Assembly (NCBI GenBank): GCA_016287875.1
Contig: JAEEXQ010000004.1
Span: 18,187-82,186 of the forward strand
Source: Bacteroidales bacterium
GTDB lineage: Bacteria; Bacteroidota; Bacteroidia; Bacteroidales; UBA932
Length of the DNA stretch: 64,000 nucleotides
Direction: 5' to 3'
A model generated the notes under the pieces. That model was given only the letters and a program-made list of their open reading frames with translations, made no database searches and was not told the DNA's origin. Shown in pieces: positions 56,268-64,000 of the stretch (the stretch's first letter is position 1; each line of letters opens with the position of its first letter). A program made the position numbers and the translations under genes.

Positions 56268-57260
56268 ATGCGCCCGGTTTACGAAAAAGATTTCCTGTAC
56301 GACATTCTGGTTCCCTATGTGAACTGGAGCTTCAGGCGCGTATTCAGGAGCCTTGAATTCAAGGGGGTGGAGAATATCCCCGAGGACGGGGCCGTGATCT
56401 TCTCGCCCAACCACGTGAACACCTTGCTGGATGCCCTGGCAGTACTTGCCATGAGGGAGAACCGCCCGGTGGTGTTCGCCGCACGTGCGGACATCTTCCG
56501 CAAGCCGCTGGTCGCCAAGATACTGAACTTCCTGCGCATAGTGCCCATCAACCGCATCAGGGACGGCGTGGACGCCCTTGCCGGCAACGAGCAGACCTTC
56601 CACACGGCCATCCACACCCTGCAGGCCGGCATTCCCTTCTGCATATTCCCGGAAGGCCGTCACAGCCAGGACCCCGGCTTGCTGCCGCTGCGCAAAGGCA
56701 TAGCCAGGATTGCGCTCCAGGCGGTAGATGAAATCGAAGGCCCGGTGTACATAGTTCCCATCGGCTTGGTATATGACGATTACGTGAACTTCCGCACCGA
56801 CCTTACCATCAACGTCGGAGAAGCCGTGCTGGTGGCAAGAGGAAGGAGCAAGAAGACCCAGACCGAGCCTGAAAGGCAGCGCAAGGCCAGGAAGCTTCTG
56901 GTGAAGCTCACTACCAAGATGAAGGCCCTGATAGATACCCGCAGGGATAAACCGGTAAGGGACTCGCTGCTGCTGCGCACGCTGCGAATCCCTTTGGTTC
57001 CATTTGCCGCATTGCTGCTTTTGCCAGCATTCGGCATCGTGAAGTATCTGGCGAAGAACATGAAGGACAAAGCCTTCCTGAATTCTGTCCGCTACGGTAT
57101 CTGCTACCTGATAAATCCTGTGATTATCTTCCTGCTGTCCGTGATCCTCGTGGTTGCTGGACTCATCCCTTGGTGGCTGATACTGCTGTTACCCATTCTC
57201 TCGGCCTTCGCCCCGGAGATATGGTACGGGGCGATGACCAAGAGAGTGGCTTCTAATTGA
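56268..57260 (+). CDS. 1-acyl-glycerol-3-phosphate acyltransferase family
   Basis: The 330-residue protein has the PlsC-type motifs: FSPNHVNTLLDAL (catalytic His and Asp), NFLRIVPINRI, and FCIFPEGRHSQDPG. The C-terminal third has two hydrophobic segments (about residues 240-260 and 282-312). It transfers an acyl chain to a glycerol phosphate or related lipid. It is the last gene of the plus-strand run and its end overlaps the end of the convergent lipoprotein gene by 8 bases. Confidence 0.85.
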   Translation: MRPVYEKDFLYDILVPYVNWSFRRVFRSLEFKGVENIPEDGAVIFSPNHVNTLLDALAVLAMRENRPVVFAARADIFRKPLVAKILNFLRIVPINRIRDGVDALAGNEQTFHTAIHTLQAGIPFCIFPEGRHSQDPGLLPLRKGIARIALQAVDEIEGPVYIVPIGLVYDDYVNFRTDLTINVGEAVLVARGRSKKTQTEPERQRKARKLLVKLTTKMKALIDTRRDKPVRDSLLLRTLRIPLVPFAALLLLPAFGIVKYLAKNMKDKAFLNSVRYGICYLINPVIIFLLSVILVVAGLIPWWLILLLPILSAFAPEIWYGAMTKRVASN

Positions 57261-60200
57261 TATTTCCTACCGTAGGAAGAGTTCCATTTTCGACCAGCGT
57301 GCAGTTATCCGGCACGCAGCGTCCGATAGTGACATCACTGTTGGAATTGAAGGTCGTGGCAGATGAAGCCTGCCTTACGGTACCGGTTTCGATCATACAA
57401 TTCACGAAGTTGAAGCTACGTTCGGCATTGTCGCTTCCGTGGGCGAACAACCTGGCTATGAATGCGCCGCTGTTGGGGCCGTGGAGGGTTCCGCCTACCT
57501 TGCAATTCGTGAAGGTGTAAGTACCTGTCAGCGATGCCTGTCCCACGATACCGCCGACCCTGGCAAGAGGTGAACTGCCGTTGGTATTGATGGTCCCTCT
57601 GAACAGAAGGTTGCTGAAATTGCGCTTGGTGTTGCTGAACCCGACAATTCCTCCGACATAGCTCTGTCCTTCGGTACCGGCTTCCTGCCCGGGCTCGGTG
57701 AAAGCCGCCTTGTAGCGTTTGAAGATGATGTCCGCCCTGGAACTGCTGTTCACAGGAGGGGTTTTCGCCGCACCGGCAATTCCGCCTATGGCTACCCTGA
57801 TGGGCGACCATATGGTGATGTCTCCGTAGTTGTTGCAATTGGAGTACTTCTTTCCCTCCTGATCGGCCGGGCCGCTGCCGCTTATGCCTCCGAAATAAGA
57901 TGTCGGGCAGGCGTAAACCTTGGGAAGAAGGTCGCTTACCGAAGAATTGCCGTTGTGCAGAGTCTTGATTTCCCCATGGTTCTCACAATAGGAAATTGTG
58001 CGTTCTTCCGTGTCGTTCCATCCGCCGACTATGCCGCCGCAGTAAATCTGGCTGAGGGTGAGGCCGTCGAAGGTGATATCCCCATAATTGGAAGAGTGGT
58101 CAAGGTCGGATGAAACACCGTGGGCGAGGATTCCTCCAACATACACTACGTTATAAGGGCCGCCGGCAAGGGCGATATCACCTGAATTGGAAGCATATGC
58201 AAAAGATGCGACATCCGCCGCATAGCCGCAGATTCCACCGAGGTAGAGGTTGGTACATTTCAGCCTCTCTATCCTCAACGCACCGGTATTGCTGGCGTCG
58301 ACCTGGGAATAAGCCCGTCCGGCGATACCGCCTACATAGAAATACTTGTTAGTCTGCGAACTGGTATTGATTACTACGTCCCCCCTGTTGGTGGCGCTGA
58401 TGCTCTTACCGGCCGCGTTCGATCCGACTATTCCCCCGATGAAAGGATTCTGGGCGGAGTTCTTGCCGGAGAAGGTGACGGTGCCGTCGTTGCTGCACGA
58501 GACTATGTCCCCTTGTGAATTGCCGGCGACGCCACCCAGGAAAGTATAACCATTGGAAGATATCTTCTGGGCCCAGGTAACATCGCCAAGGTTGGCACAG
58601 TCGCTTATCTGGGCATCTTTTTCCGCCTGATAACCGACGATGCCGCCGGTAGCATAGTAAAAGCTGCCCGAAGAGCTGAAAGTGCCGCTCAGCGAGATGT
58701 CCATGGCATTGGTACAGGACTTTACGGCTGCCTTGGCATGGCCGGCAATACCTCCGGCATACAGGGGGCCGTCGGCATTGGTGCCGGCGAAGCTGATGCT
58801 GCCGCCGGAAGTCTTGCAAGACTTTATCTCTCCGAGAGAACGGCCGGCTATGCCTCCGATGTATGTATTGCCTCCTGAGAAGGGAACTGTGATGGATCCG
58901 GTATTGCTGCAGTCGCTTATGCGCGCACTGAGGCGCCAGGTGTAATCCCTGTTGCCAAATCCGCATATGCCGCCCACATGGAAACTGCCCGTATTGGTGC
59001 CGAGGTCGTTGTCCACGAGGGTTATGGATGCCTTGTTGGTACAATTGACTGCTTCGCCTCCTACCAACTCGCCTACTATGCCGCCGAAGCAGCAGTCGCC
59101 GGTGGTAGCGGTAGACGGAGCAAATCGGAGACTACCCTTGGCAGTGCAATTGTAGAGACCTGCGACTTCGTCGCGGTGCGTGTCAAGTACCACCCGCCTG
59201 GCAAAGAGGCCGATATTGGACTGGGATGTACTTGTCTCGTTGATGTTGGAGTTAAGGGTCAGGTTCTTAACCACGCCCTTGAGGGTGCCGAAAAGAGGCT
59301 TGGTAAGGCCGGAAATGGTTTTTCCCTGGCCGTCGAAGGTACCTACGTAGTTTTCTACAGGAACGAAGGAAGATGCTATCGACGAAAGGTTAAGCGTCGA
59401 TGCGTTCTGGGTAAGCAAGGCGTTAAGGCCCGTTTCCCCATTGGCCACGCGGCTCACGAAGGTCTGGAAAGTTTCCACGTTCCATATCTTGATGAGGTTG
59501 CTCACGGACGTTGGAGAATAAGCCACGTTCGAGAACTCACGCACCGTGCCTGCAGCTATGGTATTGTTGCTGCCTGTCATTACCCTGATCGTCATGCTTC
59601 CGGACGCATTGTCCACTATGGTCAGCGATATACCACCTGCGTAGGTGCCGGCAGGAACGGCCACGTAGAATACGAAAGGATCGGAAGACAACTGGATATG
59701 ATGGCCGAAATGATATAGCAGTTCCGCACCTCTGGTAGAAGGAGTCAGGGTGCCATTGAGCAGAGCACCCGTCTTCCCTATAGTGAAGGTGCCGGAAAGG
59801 GCCTGGTTGCCATCCTCGGCCTTGAGGGTAACGGAATCTATCTTCTTGCTGCCCGTGAGCGAGAAGCGCAGCAATGCGCCCACGTGATGCATGGGAACGA
59901 CGGAGCCGACGCTGTTAAGCGAAGCATACATAGGCATTGCCTCAGGGTCGAAACCATCCTCCACATAATCCTGGGTAGAAGGGAATACAATCTGGTCCGA
60001 GCGGCCTTCCACTCCCCTGTAGAGGAAGTTGTAGGGGGCAACGGGGTCCACCTCGAAACTGGCGCTGGCGCTCGTATTACCGGACCCGGGCACGAAACTG
60101 CTGGCCGGAACTCCGTTAAGGGTAACTATGTCGGATGAGCTCCAGAACACTGGGTAAGTGTTTCCGGTCTTGGAGCCGAGGGATGTCTTGGTATCGGGAG

Positions 60201-60315
60201 ATGCCGGGACGGCCAGTTCCACGGAGAAGGAGCGGCCTACGGTCATTTCTTTGGCGCAGCCCGCCACCATGGCGACAAGCGCCATTATGCTGAATATTGA
60301 ATATATCTTTTTCAT
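57253..60315 (-). CDS. GLUG-repeat lipoprotein with fimbrillin-like N-terminus
   Basis: The 1020-residue lipoprotein has a signal with lipobox VAGCAKE. The N-terminal region of about 250 residues is fimbrillin/Mfa-like: VFWSSSDIVTLNGV, FPSTQDYVEDGFD, ALLRFSLTGS and VPAGTYAGG. After a linker with VSNLIKIWNVETFQTFV there are about a dozen repeats built on GGI(A/C/V)G...C.N.G.I. (for example YIGGIAGR and YVGGIVGF), the GLUG motif found in bacterial adhesins and predicted to fold as a beta solenoid. A surface adhesin or glycan-binding role is likely. It starts 12 bases after the EEP lipoprotein gene and shares the N-terminal module with it. Confidence 0.85.
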   Translation of the reverse strand: MKKIYSIFSIMALVAMVAGCAKEMTVGRSFSVELAVPASPDTKTSLGSKTGNTYPVFWSSSDIVTLNGVPASSFVPGSGNTSASASFEVDPVAPYNFLYRGVEGRSDQIVFPSTQDYVEDGFDPEAMPMYASLNSVGSVVPMHHVGALLRFSLTGSKKIDSVTLKAEDGNQALSGTFTIGKTGALLNGTLTPSTRGAELLYHFGHHIQLSSDPFVFYVAVPAGTYAGGISLTIVDNASGSMTIRVMTGSNNTIAAGTVREFSNVAYSPTSVSNLIKIWNVETFQTFVSRVANGETGLNALLTQNASTLNLSSIASSFVPVENYVGTFDGQGKTISGLTKPLFGTLKGVVKNLTLNSNINETSTSQSNIGLFARRVVLDTHRDEVAGLYNCTAKGSLRFAPSTATTGDCCFGGIVGELVGGEAVNCTNKASITLVDNDLGTNTGSFHVGGICGFGNRDYTWRLSARISDCSNTGSITVPFSGGNTYIGGIAGRSLGEIKSCKTSGGSISFAGTNADGPLYAGGIAGHAKAAVKSCTNAMDISLSGTFSSSGSFYYATGGIVGYQAEKDAQISDCANLGDVTWAQKISSNGYTFLGGVAGNSQGDIVSCSNDGTVTFSGKNSAQNPFIGGIVGSNAAGKSISATNRGDVVINTSSQTNKYFYVGGIAGRAYSQVDASNTGALRIERLKCTNLYLGGICGYAADVASFAYASNSGDIALAGGPYNVVYVGGILAHGVSSDLDHSSNYGDITFDGLTLSQIYCGGIVGGWNDTEERTISYCENHGEIKTLHNGNSSVSDLLPKVYACPTSYFGGISGSGPADQEGKKYSNCNNYGDITIWSPIRVAIGGIAGAAKTPPVNSSSRADIIFKRYKAAFTEPGQEAGTEGQSYVGGIVGFSNTKRNFSNLLFRGTINTNGSSPLARVGGIVGQASLTGTYTFTNCKVGGTLHGPNSGAFIARLFAHGSDNAERSFNFVNCMIETGTVRQASSATTFNSNSDVTIGRCVPDNCTLVENGTLPTVGNIN

Positions 60316-60327
60316 ATGGCGTTGCGT

Positions 60328-62157
60328 TTATTCGAAGATTATATGAGATACTACAGGCACATGGTCAGAAGGCATTATTGTCTCGCCATTGTATACATAG
60401 GTATTCCTTACCGTCCTGTACGACTTTGCCCTTAGGTTCTGGGTAGTACCGTTATGTATGAAGATATGGTCGATACGACTCCACTTGGACTTCATATAAT
60501 CGATGCTTTCCTCGTACGAATGCGTCCTTCCTGTCTGGGTTCCGGGGAATTGGCGGTAGAACTCGGCAAGATTGCCATCATCCTTAAGCTGGTCATACAC
60601 ATCCGTCCAATAATTGGTAAGTTGGGTATAGACTGAATTGCCAGAGGCCACATTCATGTCGCCGACACAGATTTGAGGCTGCCCGGCGAACTCACTGGTA
60701 ACAAAGTTGACAAGGCTTGTAGCTGCTTCGGACTGATGCTCCTGCCCTTTAGTAGGCAGATGAGTCACGAAGAACATAAACACCTTCCCCGACTGATTGT
60801 GACGGAAACGAGCATACACGCAGGTCCTGGCAGGGCTGTTGGTGTTATTGTATGCATCCTTCGCATGTATATAGTAATCTCCACTAGTATCGTCAAACCA
60901 CACATAATCATAATTCAAAAGAGTCAAAGTAGAGCTATTATAGGCGAAACCATTTGCATATACGAAGGACAGCGAATAACTATAACCATCCCAAAGACTC
61001 CAACTCCTTTTGATCTTTTCAGGGTTATCTAGTTCCCACGAGTAACTGTTGCTCAATCCGGCAGACTGGGCCATAGTTCTCAGGCCATAGGTTCCATTGG
61101 AACTAAAATCTTCATCAATTTCATTAAAACCTATGATGTCCGCCCTTGTCTCCACGATAGCTTCACCAAGAGCGCTGCGAACCGCGGGGATGTCGAGAAA
61201 CATATGGGGAGCATAACACTCATTACTTTCACGGGAACCCTGGTTGAAAACATTGTAAGTAGCCACGGTAATCCCCACCGGAGATCCGGAGGGCGTGCCG
61301 CCGTTTATCGCAGAAAGGTCCCCGGGGGTGAGTATGTCCTCGGATGTGCCTGCGGCAAAAGAACGCACCGGCATAGTGATGATCTGGCCTGCATCCAGTT
61401 TCATCCCGGTTTCCCAGAACTTTAGGCGCATGGGAGCGCCATCCTCGGCATACAAGAGAGCTTCCAACCCGGACTTGTAGTCCTGGGCAGGGATTGCTAT
61501 ATAGAAATACTTGTCGGTATCGGAAAGAAGCTGCCCTTTGCAATCATAGACCAGCGTACCCTCCTTTCCACCGGAGAACTTGCCGGTAAAGGCGGGGCCA
61601 TCTTCCTCGAGCATGAAATCCCCGAACAGTTTTTCGTCCCCGAGGCTGTTGAGTTCTATCCTGTCCAAGCTGGCGTTTCCGTTGACGGCAAAGCGGATGA
61701 ATCCGCAGAAATGCTTCATGGACACGCCAAGACTGCTGCCGGACTCTACCGCCGTGCCATAAGCGGCGGCAGCGGCGCTGTCATAGGAATCCTCCGCATA
61801 AACTTGCCGGGAAGGCAGGGAAATCACATCTGCTTTATCGCTCGCGGGATAAAGCACTTTGTAAGGACGGGGAATGTACCCCTCGAGAGTGAAGGAGGCC
61901 TGAGTCTTCCCGTCGGCGACGGACGACAGGGCATTGGAGCGGATTCCGTTGATGGAAATCTTATCACCGGAATGCCATACGACATCGAGTTCCGCCGAAC
62001 CACTGTAAGGGCCGTAAACGGGCTTGACTTCAGTAGCCGACAATGAAACATCGAGAGTGAGAGATTGGTCGCTGCGTTGTTCGACCGAACAGGAGCACAA
62101 CAGCCCGGCCACGATAGCAAGGGCCGGACCACATTTTTTAAAAATGTAATTAATCAT
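60328..62157 (-). CDS. Endonuclease/exonuclease/phosphatase domain lipoprotein with fimbrillin-like N-terminus
   Basis: The 609-residue protein has a lipobox in GLLCSCSVE. Residues about 20-265 form a module like that of the neighbouring GLUG lipoprotein (VVWHSGDKISINGI, LPSRQVYAEDSYD, GFIRFAVNGNASLD, FYIAIPAQDYKSG). Residues about 295-605 are an EEP domain: VATYNVFNQ, IIGFNEIDEDF, FFVTHLPTKGQEH, VGDMNVASG and SDHVPVVSH. EEP enzymes cut nucleic acids or phosphodiesters (DNase I, sphingomyelinase, inositol phosphatase). The substrate is open; an extracellular nuclease fits the location. The start at 62157 gives a good signal peptide. Confidence 0.85.
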   Translation of the reverse strand: MINYIFKKCGPALAIVAGLLCSCSVEQRSDQSLTLDVSLSATEVKPVYGPYSGSAELDVVWHSGDKISINGIRSNALSSVADGKTQASFTLEGYIPRPYKVLYPASDKADVISLPSRQVYAEDSYDSAAAAAYGTAVESGSSLGVSMKHFCGFIRFAVNGNASLDRIELNSLGDEKLFGDFMLEEDGPAFTGKFSGGKEGTLVYDCKGQLLSDTDKYFYIAIPAQDYKSGLEALLYAEDGAPMRLKFWETGMKLDAGQIITMPVRSFAAGTSEDILTPGDLSAINGGTPSGSPVGITVATYNVFNQGSRESNECYAPHMFLDIPAVRSALGEAIVETRADIIGFNEIDEDFSSNGTYGLRTMAQSAGLSNSYSWELDNPEKIKRSWSLWDGYSYSLSFVYANGFAYNSSTLTLLNYDYVWFDDTSGDYYIHAKDAYNNTNSPARTCVYARFRHNQSGKVFMFFVTHLPTKGQEHQSEAATSLVNFVTSEFAGQPQICVGDMNVASGNSVYTQLTNYWTDVYDQLKDDGNLAEFYRQFPGTQTGRTHSYEESIDYMKSKWSRIDHIFIHNGTTQNLRAKSYRTVRNTYVYNGETIMPSDHVPVVSHIIFE

Positions 62158-62210
62158 AGTGTTATCGTTTCCCTCCATCGGAGGTGGTATAGCTGGTTAA
62201 AACTGCCTAC

Positions 62211-62218
62211 CAAATATA
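62211..62218 (-). promoter_or_regulatory. -7 element of the lipoprotein operon
   Basis: On the minus strand TATATTTG (62218-62211) leaves a leader of about 50 bases. The leader contains the hairpin CCTCC GAT GGAGG (62183-62171). The -33 element is not clear. Confidence 0.45.
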
Positions 62219-62251
62219 AGGAAAAAATGAGGAGATCACTATGGGAAAAAG

Positions 62252-62277
62252 AAAAAAGCCGGCAGTCTGCCGGCTTT
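62252..62277 (-). terminator. Terminator after the proline tRNA
   Basis: On the minus strand AAAGCCGGCA (62277-62268) pairs with TGCCGGCTTT (62264-62255) around a 3-base loop, followed by more T. It starts 2 bases after the tRNA. Confidence 0.85.
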
Positions 62278-62278
62278 G

Positions 62279-62351
62279 TCTGGATGAAAGGACTTGAACC
62301 TTCGACCTCCTGGTCCCTAACCAGGTGCGCTACCAACTGCGCCACATCCAG
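62279..62351 (-). tRNA. tRNA-Pro, anticodon AGG
   Basis: The minus strand folds as a complete cloverleaf of 73 bases: acceptor CTGGATG/CATCCAG with discriminator A, D stem GCGC/GCGC, anticodon stem CCTGG/CCAGG with loop TTAGGGA, 5-base variable loop and T loop TTCAAGT. The anticodon at 62318-62316 is AGG (codon CCU). The first base C1, paired to G72, and A73 are proline identity elements. CCA is not encoded. An A in position 34 is unusual in bacteria. Confidence 0.88.
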
Positions 62352-62363
62352 AATTTGGGATTG

Positions 62364-62393
62364 CAAAGTTAGTAAAATTTTTGATACTCCAAA
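62364..62393 (-). promoter_or_regulatory. Promoter of the proline tRNA
   Basis: On the minus strand TTTG (62393-62390) is followed after 18 bases by TAACTTTG (62371-62364), 12 bases before the tRNA 5' end. Confidence 0.6.
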
Positions 62394-62453
62394 CATAAAT
62401 GGCAAGAATTTTGAGTCAGGGAACAAAGCGTACTAAAATTTCATTTATCCTTT

Positions 62454-64000
62454 ATGAGAAAAGTTGGTTTACTCGCGTGCTTGCTCACGCTGACCCTCTT
62501 CTCGGCATACGCCGGGGAGGGCTTCCTGAAAGGAGCAATCCTTAAGATTGATATGAAGGATGTGGTTGCCGAACGTGGAGGCAGCAACTATAACCTTACT
62601 CTTTCAGGAATCAAATCATCCTCCTATGTTTCTCTCCTCTCTCTTGAAAGGGCCATAAAGAAAGCAGCCGAAGACAAGGACATCGCGATGATCTACATCA
62701 ACACGGACAAGTTTTCCGCAGGCCTGGCTCCTATGGAAGAAGTCCGCAGCTACCTCAAGGGCTTCAGCAAGGCGGGCAAACCGGTAATCGCGTACGGCAC
62801 CTCCTTCGGTAACGGCTCGTATTATATCGCGTCCGTAGCCGACCGCGTGTTCCTCTACCCTACCGGAGGAGCTGCCATCAATGGCCTCAGTTCCACCCAA
62901 TACTTTCTGAAGGATGCTCTCGACACCTTGGGAATCGGAGTACAGCTAATACGCCACGGCAAATACAAATCCGCCGGCGAAATGTACATACGCAACGACA
63001 TCTCCCCCGAGAACCGTGAACAATACGAGGTTATGTTGGACTCCATCTGGGGCAGCATACTCGACGAAATCGCCGAATCCAGAGGCATCTCCGTGGACGA
63101 TCTGAGGAACTGGATAGAGAATCTGGAGATCGGTAAGGGACAGACCCTCGTGGACAAGGGCCTCGTGGACGGACTCAAATACCGCGACGAGATGGAACAG
63201 TATCTCTGCCATCTATTCGGCACTACGGAGCCGTCCGAAGTAAAGACCGTTGACATAAAGAATTATATGAAGAAACTGAAAGATGGTCCTTCATCCAAGA
63301 AGATTGCCGTCGTCTACGCCAACGGCGAAATAGGCGAGGGCCGTTCAGTCGGAGAAAAGGTCGCCAACGAAATAGCCAAGGTCCGTCGTGATTCCACTGT
63401 CAAGGCCGTGGTATTCCGCGTCAACTCCCCCGGCGGAGAGGTTACGGCTTCGGACATCATTCGTCGCGAAATCGAGTTGCTCAAGAAGTACAAGCCCGTC
63501 ATCGCCAGTTACGGCTCGTATGCAGCATCGGGAGGATACCTGATTTCCGCGGGCTGCGACAAGATCTTCGTGGACAAGACCACCCTTACCGGCTCGATCG
63601 GCGTATTCGGAATGTTCTACAATGTGGGCGGAGCGATCAAGCAGAACCTCAAGGTCAACCCCGTACAGATAGGGACCGGCAAGCATAGCACAATGATGAC
63701 CGGGATGTACCCTCTCTCCGAAGAAGAGCAGGCTTGGTGCCAGGATAAAATCGAAAAAGTATATGACGATTTCGTGACCGTGGTTTCTGAAGGCCGAAAC
63801 ATCTCGAAGGAATATGTAGATTCCATCGCCCAGGGAAGGGTCTGGACCGGTAAGGATGCCATAGACATCAAGCTGGCCGACGAGACCGGAACCATACTCG
63901 AAGCTGTGGAGTATGCTGCCAAGATCAGCAATCTGAAGAAATACAGCATAGTCTCCTACCCCAGGAAAAAGAGTTTCAAGGAGCAGCTCCTTGACAAGGA
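62454..64000 (+). CDS. sppA: Signal peptide peptidase SppA, 67K type; C-terminus cut by window edge
   Basis: Translation from the ATG at 62454 stays open to the window end (about 515 residues). The N-terminus has a hydrophobic segment (VGLLACLLTLTLFSAYA). Two S49 domains follow. The first ends with the lysine region LIRHGKYKSAGEMYIRN, and the second has VFRVNSPGGEV and the serine nucleophile in YGSYAASGGYLISAG, then LTGSIGVFG. This order (lysine in the first half, serine in the second) is that of long SppA, a membrane serine protease that degrades cleaved signal peptides. The remaining C-terminus is outside the window. Confidence 0.92.
   Translation, partial: MRKVGLLACLLTLTLFSAYAGEGFLKGAILKIDMKDVVAERGGSNYNLTLSGIKSSSYVSLLSLERAIKKAAEDKDIAMIYINTDKFSAGLAPMEEVRSYLKGFSKAGKPVIAYGTSFGNGSYYIASVADRVFLYPTGGAAINGLSSTQYFLKDALDTLGIGVQLIRHGKYKSAGEMYIRNDISPENREQYEVMLDSIWGSILDEIAESRGISVDDLRNWIENLEIGKGQTLVDKGLVDGLKYRDEMEQYLCHLFGTTEPSEVKTVDIKNYMKKLKDGPSSKKIAVVYANGEIGEGRSVGEKVANEIAKVRRDSTVKAVVFRVNSPGGEVTASDIIRREIELLKKYKPVIASYGSYAASGGYLISAGCDKIFVDKTTLTGSIGVFGMFYNVGGAIKQNLKVNPVQIGTGKHSTMMTGMYPLSEEEQAWCQDKIEKVYDDFVTVVSEGRNISKEYVDSIAQGRVWTGKDAIDIKLADETGTILEAVEYAAKISNLKKYSIVSYPRKKSFKEQLLDK

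Noticed and set aside
62279-62351. Reading the tRNA as leucine (TAG) by shifting the anticodon
   Set aside because: The stem CCTGG/CCAGG fixes the loop, and the 5-base variable region excludes a leucine tRNA; C1-G72 and A73 fit proline.

Overview
The window looks like a chromosomal segment of a Bacteroidota member, order Bacteroidales (family not resolved; moderately GC-rich). The grounds are lineage-typical genes: GSCFA protein, DUF4301, type III glutamine synthetase, serine palmitoyltransferase, Na+-pumping methylmalonyl-CoA decarboxylase and fimbrillin-like lipoproteins. Promoters of the Bacteroidota type (TTTG/TTG, about 20 bases, TAnnTTTG) recur, and Shine-Dalgarno sites are nearly absent. 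No phage, integrase, plasmid or CRISPR was seen. The only mobile-type gene is a REP-associated tyrosine transposase (RAYT) with its repeats.

Layout. 1-5 kb: a 5'-nucleotidase lipoprotein (cut by the left edge), a GSCFA protein, a GntR-controlled ABC transporter operon with a palindromic operator, and a dicarboxylate/amino-acid symporter. 5-10.7 kb (minus): YebC and a membrane TPR protein, then DUF4301-pdxB-DUF721-recF; a 103-base inverted-repeat element lies between the two groups. 10.7-14.4 kb (plus): the complete methylmalonyl-CoA decarboxylase sodium pump, used in succinate-to-propionate fermentation. 14.5-16.7 kb: divergent kbl and tdh for threonine breakdown. 16.7-30 kb (minus): a nearly gap-free run reading TPR lipoprotein-type protein, outer-membrane barrel, gyrB, serine palmitoyltransferase, SDR reductase, PgpH-like HD phosphodiesterase, tig, clpP, clpX. 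30-31.5 kb (plus): ftsE-nth. 31.5-38.6 kb (minus): phosphoglucomutase, a short DPP-IV, a RecD-like helicase, TrkH and a membrane sensor-like protein. 38.7-42.1 kb (plus): ROK regulator and GH3 glycosidase. 42.1-45.2 kb (minus): glnN and yicC. 45.2-46.8 kb: RAYT between two direct repeats. 46.8-57.3 kb (plus): a compact run of glnS, flippase, F420-hydrogenase-like protein, pyruvyl transferase, GT2, GH89, DUF819 and acyltransferase. 57.3-62.4 kb (minus): two lipoproteins sharing an N-terminal module, and a proline tRNA. 62.45 kb to the end: SppA, cut by the right edge.

The most unusual points are the domain-stripped quality-control genes: a trigger factor without its PPIase domain and a ClpX without its zinc-binding domain, in one operon around a normal ClpP. 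Next come the RAYT/REP locus, a string of hairpins inside the coding region of the biotin carrier linker, the 103-base inverted-repeat element, a proline tRNA with an A34 anticodon (AGG), and a fimbrillin-like module fused once to GLUG repeats and once to a nuclease/phosphatase domain.
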